The position numbers and the translations under genes are program-made. A DNA stretch of 64,000 nucleotides from JACRPI01 sp964385055. GTDB taxonomy: Archaea > Nanobdellota > Nanobdellia > Woesearchaeales > DSVV01. Location: assembly GCA_964385055.1 (NCBI GenBank), contig CAYLMH010000001.1:1-64000 (forward strand). Reading direction: 5' to 3'. A model generated the notes under the pieces. The model saw nothing but the letters and a program-made list of their open reading frames with translations, did no database searches and was not told where the DNA came from. Positions within the stretch are counted from its first letter, which is position 1, and every line of letters begins with the position of its first letter. Below, in pieces: positions 16,211 to 23,854 of this stretch.

Positions 16211-17278
16211 ATGAAAATCCTCCATCGTGACCTCAAGCAAGGGAAAATCAAAGTGCAGATCGACAACCTCGATGATCTCTGGTATCTCAGTGCCATTATT
16301 GAAGAAAAAGACAGAGTAGAAGGACTCACCGAGCGAAAGATAAAGCTAGAGGGCGCAGGAAGCGATAGAGATCAAAAAGTAATACGAAAGACAGTGCATC
16401 TCGAAATTAACGTGGAAAAAGTAGAATTTCATAAATACGCAAATATATTACGAATTTCAGGCAAGATCATAAATGGTCCTGAAGATGTGCCAAGAGGAAC
16501 CTACCACACGTTTAATGGAGAACCTGGAACAACGCTCACAATCAAAAAAGAGCGATGGCTCAATTACCAGCTACAAAAACTCAAAGAAGCAGCGGAAACA
16601 AAACAGGCAAAAGTGCTTCTCTGCCTGGTCGACAGAGATGAAGCGTTCTTCGCAACAATGAAGCGATATGGATACGAATTCCTCTTAGAAATGAAAGGCG
16701 AAGTGCAAAAAAAAGCAAGTCCTGAAAAAGTAAAAGCAACATTCTATCAAGATGTCGTGAAGCAAATAGAAGAATACGAAAAAAGATATGGGCTCGATAA
16801 AATAATTGTTGCAAGTCCTGGATTTTGGAAAGAATATTTACAAGAAGAGATCAAGAGCAAAGCAATCGCGAAAAAAGTGTTGCTTGCAACCTGCAGTGAT
16901 GTCAGCAAAGCAGGATTTGAAGAGGTCCTCAAGCGACCAGAAACAATGACTGCGCTTAAAGATGATAACATTGTACGAGAAATAAACCTTGTTGATGAGG
17001 TCATGAAGGAAATTGTCAAAGATGGGAATGCAGTGTATGGAATAAAGGAAACAAAAAAAGCAGCAGAAGCAGGTGCAATAAGCGAATTACTTGTGACTGA
17101 TGCGTTAATCCAGAAAATGCGCCAGGAAAATATATTCGCGCAATTAGACAGACTCATGCGAACAGTGGATCAGGCAAATGGAAATGTGCATATAGTCAGC
17201 GCAGAGCATGAAGGCGGAAAGAAATTAGACGGTCTTGGTGGGATTGCTGCAATTCTACGATATAAGATGAATTGGTAA
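16211..17278 (+). CDS. pelA: Pelota (Dom34), ribosome rescue factor
   Basis: A 355-residue archaeal pelota. It starts MKILHRDLKQGKIKVQIDN with the Sm-like N-terminal domain DDLWYLSAII, continues into the eRF1-like central domain (near residues 130-260, with the ASPGFWKEYL motif) and ends in the eRF1-like C-terminal domain (GAISELLVTDALI, then EGGKKLDGLGGIAAILRY). Pelota enters the empty A site of stalled ribosomes and, with ABCE1, splits them; it lacks the GGQ loop of release factor, consistent with what is seen here. Length matches archaeal members. It is an archaeal/eukaryotic marker. Likely leaderless. Confidence 0.97.
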   Translation: MKILHRDLKQGKIKVQIDNLDDLWYLSAIIEEKDRVEGLTERKIKLEGAGSDRDQKVIRKTVHLEINVEKVEFHKYANILRISGKIINGPEDVPRGTYHTFNGEPGTTLTIKKERWLNYQLQKLKEAAETKQAKVLLCLVDRDEAFFATMKRYGYEFLLEMKGEVQKKASPEKVKATFYQDVVKQIEEYEKRYGLDKIIVASPGFWKEYLQEEIKSKAIAKKVLLATCSDVSKAGFEEVLKRPETMTALKDDNIVREINLVDEVMKEIVKDGNAVYGIKETKKAAEAGAISELLVTDALIQKMRQENIFAQLDRLMRTVDQANGNVHIVSAEHEGGKKLDGLGGIAAILRYKMNW

Positions 17279-17303
17279 AAAAAGATAGAAAAAGTAAAGA
17301 AAA

Positions 17304-17597
17304 TTATTTCTTGTTTGCAGGATGAACAATGAGTGCTAATGAGAGAGCAACTGCGATTGCATCGAGCATAGTAACAATAAAGGTTTCTAGTGCATAAAAG
17401 TGTGAAGTAGAAATGTATCTATTTCCTGCAATCATCTCAAAAAGAAAAACATGTTCTTCATCACCCCAATCTCCTTTAAAATTACCTGGTGCTAAAGGAG
17501 CTTCTCGCTGAACAGCAAGAGTGCTGTAATAATAAATAGTAAACAAAATAGTTGCCAACAACAAACCATACCCGACATGTTTTAATTGCATTTTCAT
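17304..17597 (-). CDS. Small membrane protein, uncharacterised
   Basis: A 97-residue protein with two predicted membrane helices (YGLLLATILFTIYYYS and IVTMLDAIAVALSLALIV) and a hydrophilic loop rich in Gly/Asp/Glu between them. I do not recognise a family. The ATG at 17597 is preferred because GGTGATATTT precedes it; a GTG three codons upstream overlaps that ribosome site. It ends convergently with pelota, 25 bases away. Confidence 0.65.
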   Translation of the reverse strand: MKMQLKHVGYGLLLATILFTIYYYSTLAVQREAPLAPGNFKGDWGDEEHVFLFEMIAGNRYISTSHFYALETFIVTMLDAIAVALSLALIVHPANKK

Positions 17598-17696
17598 AAA
17601 TATCACCTTTTTATTTTTTCACTCATTTATCTTAATAAACCTTTGTGACAACTGGGGGGCGGGGCAAAGGATTAGCGAACAAGAGTAAACCCAAAA

Positions 17697-17708
17697 CATT
17701 TCGAAATG
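17697..17708. promoter_or_regulatory. 12-base perfect palindrome in an intergenic gap
   Basis: CATTTCGAAATG lies in the gap between the 97-residue membrane protein and the first island gene. It is upstream of the former's promoter region and could be a dimer-binding site, but a chance occurrence is not excluded. A G-rich run (17653-17664) is nearby. Confidence 0.2.
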
Positions 17709-17741
17709 AGAGAGAAAAGAAAAACAATAACTTAAAAAATG

Positions 17742-19673
17742 TCAATTCAAAGAGTACACAACAACTTCATCATTCATAAACAAAACAGAAAATTCTGAAG
17801 CAAGCGCATTCGCGAAAGTATTCAACTCTTCCTCAGTCAAATATCCCTTTTTCACACAAGTATATTCCAAAGAAAGTGCATCATACCCCGCGCTTTGTGA
17901 AATAATGTCGACAGTGGACTTTGCTGCAAGATTTTTCCGAAACGCATTCATCGCAGAGTTTGGAAAAGCAGTATCAATATCAAATCCAATTAAAAACTTC
18001 TCTTCTTTACACAGACTCAAAACCTTTTTGCCCGTAAGATGATCATGCATCCACATATATCCTTCGAGTTCCTGCACAGAACTCCACGCAACACCAGGAG
18101 GCCATTGTGCTGTCTCAACAATATATTTAGGATACCATGATGTATACGCATTAAACGCGTCAAAAGAAGGAATACCAAAAACACCGACAAAAAGAAGAGA
18201 ACCAACAACAACAGCAACAGCGCGATTCTGTATTTTTTCAAAAAGGAGAACAACAAAAATACCACCGAGCAATGCAAGAGGAATAGAAAGATACGCCCAA
18301 AAACGATGCGTCAGAATACTAAACGGCAAATGACCACCAAGCAGCCCAACAAAAGTAAGAACAAACCAGACAAGAACAACAAGCTGATATTTTTCAGCGG
18401 AAAAATACTTCTTCCATTTCCAGATGAGATAAACAACTGAAAAAAATGCAAGAACAAACACAAGAACACCAAAACCTGTTGGCTGATCTATCTTCGTCAC
18501 AAGGGGTGCAACAAGGAAATCAGAGAGGGTATATGCGGGATTGATATACAAATCCGCTGCTGTTTCTAAACCAGTGGATGCAACACCACTAAAACCCCCA
18601 GTATGGCTGTATAGAATATTTTCAAGACCATGCCGAAGCAATTGCTGCCCCCAATACAAAAAGCTCAGCAATACTCCAAATAAACCTATAAGAAAGCCAC
18701 GAGTAAATAGATTCATTGTAAAGAAAATATTTTTTACCGCTTTTTTATCAGTGGCAGAGAAAAAGACAAGAGAAAAATGCCAGAGAAGAACACTGATAAA
18801 AAAGAATCCAAAGAGAATCGCGACAAAAGGATGAGTAACCATTTCTGCACTAATCAGAACAACAGCAGGAATCATATAACGCTGATCAGTAAAACCACGA
18901 ACAGCAAGGGTCAATGCAGGAAAGAAAAGAACAAGTGCAAGAGTGTGGCTCCAGATAAAGTGACTCATCCAACTAGGCAAAGCAACAAGAACAAGTGCAG
19001 AAACAGTTGCGACTTCAAGACCAAATAATTCGCGGGCAAAAAGAAAAAAGAAAAGAATGCCAAGCGCAATCAAGAGCACGTTAAACACTTTGAGCGTCAA
19101 GAAAATACTTCCATTGATTTGATAGGCAAGAGCAAGAATTGCATCATAAGAAGGAGGATAGGGTTCAAGATAATGAGAGATCGCTTCACCGCTTGGTTGA
19201 TGATATGTTTTTTCATCTGCAATATATTTGACTGCAACAGCATGTTCCCAAGGGTCATCATCCTCTAAATAGGGATAAGCAAACGCGCCAACAAGAAATG
19301 TGTAGAACAGAACAAAAGTAGCAAAAAAAACAGCACCAAAACAAAGAGCTTCTTTTCTTGAATAGGAAGAAAAAGAAAAATGACGTTGAAGAGAAGAAAT
19401 AAAGCTGTTCCAATGGAAAAAAACAAAGTGCAAAGGACAAAGAAGAGAAAGACCAAAAAAGATTCTATAGTCTAAAGAAATACCAACAACATCAAAGAGA
19501 ATAATAAGAAACACAAGAGTGCCTAACCCAGACCCAAAATACAAAAGCAAGCGAATGAGAGAACTATCTGTTGGAGAGAAAGAAACAGGAGAAAGATAAA
19601 AAAGAGAGAAACCTAGGAAAAAGAGAAGAAGAAAAAAGAATACTATACTCACAAGCAAGAGTGCGTCAATCAT
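17742..19673 (-). CDS. GT-C-fold membrane glycosyltransferase
   Basis: A 643-residue protein with about a dozen membrane helices and a soluble C-terminal region of some 130 residues. The first long outer loop contains LEDDDPWEHAVAVKYI, an acidic motif followed by P-W-x-H, like the first-loop DxD-type motif of STT3/AglB and related GT-C enzymes that bind metal and the lipid-phosphate-linked donor. The WWDYG motif of oligosaccharyltransferases is not seen, so transfer of a sugar from a polyprenyl carrier, not protein N-glycosylation, is the safer reading. Its ATG overlaps the stop of the methyltransferase gene upstream by 4 bases (ATGA), so the two are coupled. Confidence 0.72.
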   Translation of the reverse strand: MIDALLLVSIVFFFLLLFFLGFSLFYLSPVSFSPTDSSLIRLLLYFGSGLGTLVFLIILFDVVGISLDYRIFFGLSLLCPLHFVFFHWNSFISSLQRHFSFSSYSRKEALCFGAVFFATFVLFYTFLVGAFAYPYLEDDDPWEHAVAVKYIADEKTYHQPSGEAISHYLEPYPPSYDAILALAYQINGSIFLTLKVFNVLLIALGILFFFLFARELFGLEVATVSALVLVALPSWMSHFIWSHTLALVLFFPALTLAVRGFTDQRYMIPAVVLISAEMVTHPFVAILFGFFFISVLLWHFSLVFFSATDKKAVKNIFFTMNLFTRGFLIGLFGVLLSFLYWGQQLLRHGLENILYSHTGGFSGVASTGLETAADLYINPAYTLSDFLVAPLVTKIDQPTGFGVLVFVLAFFSVVYLIWKWKKYFSAEKYQLVVLVWFVLTFVGLLGGHLPFSILTHRFWAYLSIPLALLGGIFVVLLFEKIQNRAVAVVVGSLLFVGVFGIPSFDAFNAYTSWYPKYIVETAQWPPGVAWSSVQELEGYMWMHDHLTGKKVLSLCKEEKFLIGFDIDTAFPNSAMNAFRKNLAAKSTVDIISQSAGYDALSLEYTCVKKGYLTEEELNTFANALASEFSVLFMNDEVVVYSLN

Positions 19674-20323
19674 TTTGAATACACAGTAAGGATTTCATCA
19701 CCAATATATGTTTTTGTATTTTTCCCAAAAGAATCAAGAAACGCAAGAAGATCGTTTTCAGAATGAATAATGATGCCTTCGGGATGATTTCTGCCATCAT
19801 ATTCCCCAATCAAGCGCTCTAAAAATGTTTTACGACGAAAGTCACGAAGCATACGATAGATTTTACGTGTTTCCTGTTGCGGATTCGCAAATGGCTCGAC
19901 AATAATAAGTGCTTTTTGTGCAGCAGCGAGACATTTTTCCACAAGTTTCTTTTCGTGAGGATGAATGTGATGCAAAACACCACTCAGAACAATGTAATCA
20001 TACGGTTTAGGGATAGGATCTTCCAAAGCATTAACAGCACGAATGTTGATTCCACTCTTTTTACTGAAACGAACAAAATGAGGATTAGTGTCCCATGCCT
20101 CATATCTGCACGATTTTTTGAGATAGCGAGAAAGGGTGCATGGGCCTGCACCAACATCAAGAACTGAACTGTTTTCCTGAATCCGTGCAGCAATTGCTTT
20201 GTAAATTTTAAGGTAAAAAGTTCCATTAATTAAAAGCATGCCAAGATCATAGAGTCGTGGATGCAGATACCACAAAGAAAAGCCAACAGAAGCTTGTTTG
20301 TTTGCGATTTGTGTTTCAGGCAT
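19670..20323 (-). CDS. SAM-dependent methyltransferase (class I)
   Basis: A 217-residue Rossmann-fold methyltransferase. Motif I is SVLDVGAGPCTLSRYL, followed by YEAWDTNPHFV (acidic end of strand 2) and the DYIVLSGVLHHIHPHEK motif typical of UbiG/UbiE-like enzymes. It probably O- or C-methylates a sugar or lipid-linked intermediate, judged by its coupling to a GT-C enzyme. A TATA-like box at 20345-20355 is 27-28 bases before the ATG. The substrate is not predictable. Confidence 0.82.
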   Translation of the reverse strand: MPETQIANKQASVGFSLWYLHPRLYDLGMLLINGTFYLKIYKAIAARIQENSSVLDVGAGPCTLSRYLKKSCRYEAWDTNPHFVRFSKKSGINIRAVNALEDPIPKPYDYIVLSGVLHHIHPHEKKLVEKCLAAAQKALIIVEPFANPQQETRKIYRMLRDFRRKTFLERLIGEYDGRNHPEGIIIHSENDLLAFLDSFGKNTKTYIGDEILTVYSK

Positions 20324-20344
20324 AAAAAGAGAGAAGAGAAAAAT

Positions 20345-20355
20345 AGTTTATATGT
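20345..20355 (-). promoter_or_regulatory. TATA-type promoter, leaderless, methyltransferase/GT-C pair
   Basis: ACATATAAACT on the minus strand is centred about 27 bases before the ATG at 20323. Confidence 0.55.
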
Positions 20356-20359
20356 TTTC

Positions 20360-21097
20360 CTAGTCCAAAAACCTATATCGTAAAATAGCAAAAAAAACCA
20401 GAATTCCATCCCGCAAAAATCGTATTTTCTTCCCTTCAGCAGTGGAGCGAGAATGATAAGAAACTGGAACCTCAACAGGCGCGTAGCCTTTTCGCACCAA
20501 TTTCGAAACAAGCTCCCAATCCAAATCAAAATAATTGCTTTTGAATGTCATGCCAGAAATGCATTCCTTTTTGAAGACTTTAAACATAGTTGCAGGATCA
20601 GTAAGCCAGACAAAATAAAGAGCGTTAAAAAGCATTGTATAAAAAAAACCTCCTAAATTGAGAAGACGCGCATAAAAAAAATAGCCTGGATATTTACGAA
20701 TAGTCCAGCTTTCTTTCGCAAGCGGCCTACTGCCAAGAACAAAAGAAGTTTGTCCAGAAAGAATTGGCTCCAAGAGTTTTTTGTATTCTTCAGGTTTATA
20801 TTCCAAATCAGCATCTTGAATAAGAATAATATCGCCAGTTGTATGTTGAAATCCAAGTTTCAACGCATTGCCTTTTCCAAACGGTTTTTCTTGATAAAAA
20901 ACTTTGACGTCTTTTTTCTTCTCATATTTTTTGACAATCTCGCGTGTCCCATCAGTGGAATTGCTTTCGATAATGAGCACTTCTTTCGAGAGAGAAGGAA
21001 GTTTAACCGCAAGCACGCGATCCAGAAGTTGCGCAACATATGCTACTTCGTTATAAACAGGAATGATAATGGAAAGTTTTTGAAAGTTTTGATTCAT
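20360..21097 (-). CDS. GT2-family glycosyltransferase (dolichyl-phosphate sugar synthase-like)
   Basis: A 245-residue GT-A enzyme: LSIIIPVYNEVAYV at the start, SNSTDGTREIV, GKGNALKLGF and the metal-binding DADLEY motif, then SRPLAKESW. These mark the DPM1/DPG-synthase branch of GT2 that makes polyprenyl-phosphate sugars as donors for GT-C enzymes. There are weak hydrophobic stretches near the C-terminus but no obvious membrane anchor. Its TATA-like box (21119-21130) is 28 bases from the ATG, so it is probably a separate leaderless transcript. Confidence 0.85.
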   Translation of the reverse strand: MNQNFQKLSIIIPVYNEVAYVAQLLDRVLAVKLPSLSKEVLIIESNSTDGTREIVKKYEKKKDVKVFYQEKPFGKGNALKLGFQHTTGDIILIQDADLEYKPEEYKKLLEPILSGQTSFVLGSRPLAKESWTIRKYPGYFFYARLLNLGGFFYTMLFNALYFVWLTDPATMFKVFKKECISGMTFKSNYFDLDWELVSKLVRKGYAPVEVPVSYHSRSTAEGKKIRFLRDGILVFFAILRYRFLD

Positions 21098-21118
21098 AAC
21101 GAAATGAAACGAGGTACA

Positions 21119-21130
21119 GTTTAAATAAGT
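21119..21130 (-). promoter_or_regulatory. TATA-type promoter, leaderless GT2 gene
   Basis: ACTTATTTAAAC (minus strand) lies 28 bases before the ATG at 21097. Confidence 0.55.
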
Positions 21131-21142
21131 TTAGAGAAAAAA

Positions 21143-22024
21143 CTATTTCTTCCGTTCAAACACCGCAACCATTTGTCCAATAGGCAAGGAAAGAGGAATA
21201 TTCAAAATAACATCTGGCAAAAGTCTTTCCAGAAATTCAAAGAAGGAACTCACCACAGGAATTCTAAAAACAGAAAGATAAGAAATAAAATAATACACGG
21301 TCACAGTCTTCCAGGTCGAACGACAAAGCAATAAGCGATACCCTTTTTGCTCAAGTTGTTGCGCAAAGGATTTTTTTGTATAAAAAAGCACATGATCTTC
21401 TTTGTATTCAAGCCAATTTTTGCCAAAGAGCTGTGCAACACATGAAGATGCATCAGGCATAATCACAAGAACAACACCATCCTGTGCAAGAACAGTATCA
21501 AGATTCTTGAACAATAGCTCCTGATCAGCAATATGCTCCAAGGAATCAAAGAAAATAACGCTGTCAAAACGAATATGTTTCTTCTTCAGCGCATCAAAAG
21601 AAGAGAATATTTTTCCTTTTCCAACCCGCTCTTCAGAAACGTGTTGCGCAAAAGAAGATACCTCAATACCATACGCATCGTAACAGAAAGAATCCTGCTG
21701 AAGAAGTGCAAGCAAGTAACCAAGCCCGCACCCCACTTCTAAAACAGTGCCGCCTTTTTTATAACGATGAAGAAGCTGGATGCATTTTTGAGAAACATAC
21801 CATTTTGACCGAGCAACAAGAGCATCTGTTTCCTTGCTGTATCCCCAAATTTTTTTGTAATACGCTTCTGAATATATCTCTGCGTCTGTTTTTTTAGGAA
21901 CGGACTTCTGCTGCCACATACTCCCACAGTGCTTGCAGCAGTACATAGGAATAGGTTTTGTATTCTTTACAACAGAAGAACTTCTAGTACAAACAAAACA
22001 AAGGGTTTCTGCATCTTGAGTCAT
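21143..22024 (-). CDS. SAM methyltransferase with N-terminal zinc ribbon
   Basis: A 293-residue protein. An N-terminal four-Cys ribbon (CFVC...CCKHCG) precedes a class I methyltransferase domain with motif I TVLEVGCGLGYLLALL and SVIFFDSLEHI. This arrangement is common in surface-sugar C-methyltransferases and 3-demethylubiquinone-like enzymes of glycan clusters. The start at 22024 is chosen because the TATA-like box TTATAAAAGT (22048-22057) would place the transcript start there; the ATG eight codons upstream lies inside that box. Substrate unknown. Confidence 0.8.
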   Translation of the reverse strand: MTQDAETLCFVCTRSSSVVKNTKPIPMYCCKHCGSMWQQKSVPKKTDAEIYSEAYYKKIWGYSKETDALVARSKWYVSQKCIQLLHRYKKGGTVLEVGCGLGYLLALLQQDSFCYDAYGIEVSSFAQHVSEERVGKGKIFSSFDALKKKHIRFDSVIFFDSLEHIADQELLFKNLDTVLAQDGVVLVIMPDASSCVAQLFGKNWLEYKEDHVLFYTKKSFAQQLEQKGYRLLLCRSTWKTVTVYYFISYLSVFRIPVVSSFFEFLERLLPDVILNIPLSLPIGQMVAVFERKK

Positions 22025-22047
22025 GAAAATAAAGAAACCAGCATGCA

Positions 22048-22057
22048 TTATAAAAGT
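22048..22057 (-). promoter_or_regulatory. TATA-type promoter deciding the start of the zinc-ribbon methyltransferase
   Basis: ACTTTTATAA on the minus strand, 28 bases before the ATG at 22024, and overlapping the alternative ATG at 22048. Confidence 0.5.
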
Positions 22058-22066
22058 TATGGAGAG

Positions 22067-22984
22067 TTAAAGAACGCGATAAAGAATATCAGAATCTTTT
22101 GCTGTGGCGATCATCGCACCAAGAATTTCATGACGAAGTTCGCTTGCCTGTTCTGACCGTCGATAGTCTGGAGTACCATCCGGAAATGCTCGAGGAATGT
22201 TGACAGTCACCATACTTTTTTTTCGTGGAATATAGACTGCTCCTCGCTGATCTTCATATGCAGCACTTTGACGTAACCCAAAACGCGGGAGAACATCAGC
22301 ACGAAGGAAGCGTCGGAGTGTCAAAGTAAACTCTCCTTGAAGCGCATGAAGAAGGCGTTGGTCAAGCGTATCAGAAAATGTCTGAACAGTTCCATCAAGT
22401 ACATTATAATGCAAGGTTCCATTTTCAAGGAGCGCAAGATAAGGGTGCGCTTTAATTTCTTTTCGGCCTTTTAACTTATCATCAAAGCCAGCTGCTGCAA
22501 AAAAATCTACATTTTGTTCTAATGAAGACGCAGTAAGAAGGCAAACATACGGCCATCCGCGCTTCCCAATATGCTGCACAACGCGAGAAAGATCAGCGCT
22601 CCAATCCTGTACTCCATTTTTGAGCAATCCTGAACGAGCAGTTACCACAAAGCGGATCTCACGAAGCTGCGCTTCGCTATAAAAATCCATAAAGCCTTGA
22701 AAGTAAGAATGCGGAGAAACATACCCTCGATCACCAAAACCTGAAACAGCTTCTCGAACTTCAGGACGAGCGTTTGCAGGAGCGCCAACAAATCCTAAAC
22801 CAGGAGTTTGAAGAAATGCGAGATCTTTTTTGTCATGACCAATTGCCGCGATAGAAGCAAGAGGAATACCATACCGTTCAGCAAATGCGACAATCGCCGC
22901 CTCTTTTGGAAGAATAAATGCGTCAACAGCTGCTGTGCTTGCAGCGAAAGTAACATAATCAATAGAGAGAGGACTTGAAGACAT
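22067..22984 (-). CDS. HAD-like protein of unusual domain order
   Basis: A 305-residue protein. Residues about 25-75 (LPKEAAIVAFAERYGIP, then AAIGHDKKDLAFL and GLGFVGAPANA) look like the C-terminal half of a Cof-type HAD phosphatase, including motif IV in the form GHxxxD. Farther on (about 115-155) FVVTARSGLLKNGV and VCLLTAS resemble motifs I and II, but the nucleophilic DxD of motif I is replaced by ARS. HAD motifs normally occur in the opposite order, so this may be a permuted or fused, possibly inactive, HAD protein. A TATA-like box (23008-23019) is about 28 bases upstream of the ATG. I cannot assign a substrate. Confidence 0.5.
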   Translation of the reverse strand: MSSSPLSIDYVTFAASTAAVDAFILPKEAAIVAFAERYGIPLASIAAIGHDKKDLAFLQTPGLGFVGAPANARPEVREAVSGFGDRGYVSPHSYFQGFMDFYSEAQLREIRFVVTARSGLLKNGVQDWSADLSRVVQHIGKRGWPYVCLLTASSLEQNVDFFAAAGFDDKLKGRKEIKAHPYLALLENGTLHYNVLDGTVQTFSDTLDQRLLHALQGEFTLTLRRFLRADVLPRFGLRQSAAYEDQRGAVYIPRKKSMVTVNIPRAFPDGTPDYRRSEQASELRHEILGAMIATAKDSDILYRVL

Positions 22985-23007
22985 AGCAACAAAGACAACG
23001 ATGATCT

Positions 23008-23019
23008 ATTTTTAAAGAT
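23008..23019 (-). promoter_or_regulatory. TATA-type promoter, leaderless HAD-like gene
   Basis: TCTTTAAAAATA on the minus strand, 28 bases before the ATG at 22984. Confidence 0.5.
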
Positions 23020-23060
23020 AATGACCTAATTGTAAAAGAAAAAGAAAAGATTGGTCAAGA

Positions 23061-23822
23061 CTACTCTCCAAAATGGGTATACTGACCAAAAGTAAAGTAT
23101 CCATTCATTTGATCAATCGCGCAAAGCTTAGGCAAGACATCTTTCTCAAAGAATCGTGCAGAAGAATCAAAGTATTGGAAAAGCATGATGTTAAAAACAT
23201 AAACACCTGCGTCAACAATGAAGGAGTTTGATTTCTTTTTATTTCGAAACGCAACAATTCTGTCCCCTTCAAGTTCTACAGAACTGTATAAACTCGGATT
23301 ATTGTGACTCATAAGACCCACAGTTGCGATTTTATTTTTACTGAGATGAAAAAGGATCATTTTAGTGAGATCAAAGTGATTATACGTGTCACCAAGCAAA
23401 ACAACAAAGTTTGTGCTCACGTTATCCTGCAAAAGCAGAAGCGCGCCAACAGTGCCAGAAGGAGTAGTTTCTGCAATATGAGTGAAATGTATTTTACGTT
23501 TCCCAAGAAGAGAAGGAAAAATTTTGGTCAGAGAAGTTTCAGGAGTAATAAGATAACACTGTTTAATGTTTGCTTTTTCCAAAAGTTCAAGATGACGGAC
23601 GAGCAATGGTTTGCCGTCAATCTTTTGAAGAAGAAGCTGCTGATGTTCTTTCTTAATAAGAATCACCGCGTCTCGAATATATTCCTGACTAAGACCTTTG
23701 CGCACGAGCGACTCAATTGCCTGAGACCTACTGCGCACAGTCGTGCCATCCACAAGCGCGTCAACAAGCGTAAGCAGAGGTTTGTCAAGGGAAATCGCAA
23801 TTTTTTCTTTGGTGATGCTCAT
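23061..23822 (-). CDS. Ribbon-helix-helix domain fused to a degenerate sugar nucleotidyltransferase
   Basis: A 253-residue two-domain protein. Residues 1-47 are a ribbon-helix-helix (CopG/MetJ-type) DNA-binding unit: KIAISLDKPLLTLVDALVD, then RSRSQAIESLVRKGL. Residues about 53-253 have the fold of glucose-1-phosphate nucleotidyltransferases: AVILI, GKPLLVRHLELLEKANI, SGTVGALLLL, VVLLGDTYNHFD and VDAGVYVF. The GGxGTRL...PK loop that binds NTP and does catalysis is missing; the corresponding stretch is IKKEHQQLLLQKID. So it may bind sugar nucleotides without making them, which would suit a sensor-repressor. It has its own promoter and lies one gene from the heptose operon. Confidence 0.78.
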   Translation of the reverse strand: MSITKEKIAISLDKPLLTLVDALVDGTTVRSRSQAIESLVRKGLSQEYIRDAVILIKKEHQQLLLQKIDGKPLLVRHLELLEKANIKQCYLITPETSLTKIFPSLLGKRKIHFTHIAETTPSGTVGALLLLQDNVSTNFVVLLGDTYNHFDLTKMILFHLSKNKIATVGLMSHNNPSLYSSVELEGDRIVAFRNKKKSNSFIVDAGVYVFNIMLFQYFDSSARFFEKDVLPKLCAIDQMNGYFTFGQYTHFGE

Positions 23823-23835
23823 AAAGAATACTGCG

Positions 23836-23845
23836 TCATACTTTT
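23836..23845. promoter_or_regulatory. Possible operator half-site at the RHH-fusion promoter
   Basis: TCATACTTTT, between the TATA-like box (23842-23853, overlapping) and the ATG of the RHH-fusion gene, is identical to the right arm of the inverted repeat in the heptose operon leader (25047-25056). Autoregulation is inferred only. Confidence 0.35.
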
Positions 23846-23853
23846 TAATAAAG
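23842..23853 (-). promoter_or_regulatory. TATA-type promoter of the RHH-fusion gene
   Basis: CTTTATTAAAAA on the minus strand is about 26 bases before the ATG at 23822, giving a leaderless mRNA. Confidence 0.5.
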
Positions 23854-23854
23854 C

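Noticed and set aside
17653..17664. G-rich run (GGGGGGCGGGG) read as a possible G-quadruplex
   Set aside because: Only two G-tracts are present; four are needed for an intramolecular quadruplex.
19670..19673. Short overlaps (ATGA) suspected to be frameshift errors
   Set aside because: The overlaps at 10805, 19670, 26151 and 59081 all join complete proteins with their own start and stop, so they are normal translational coupling.
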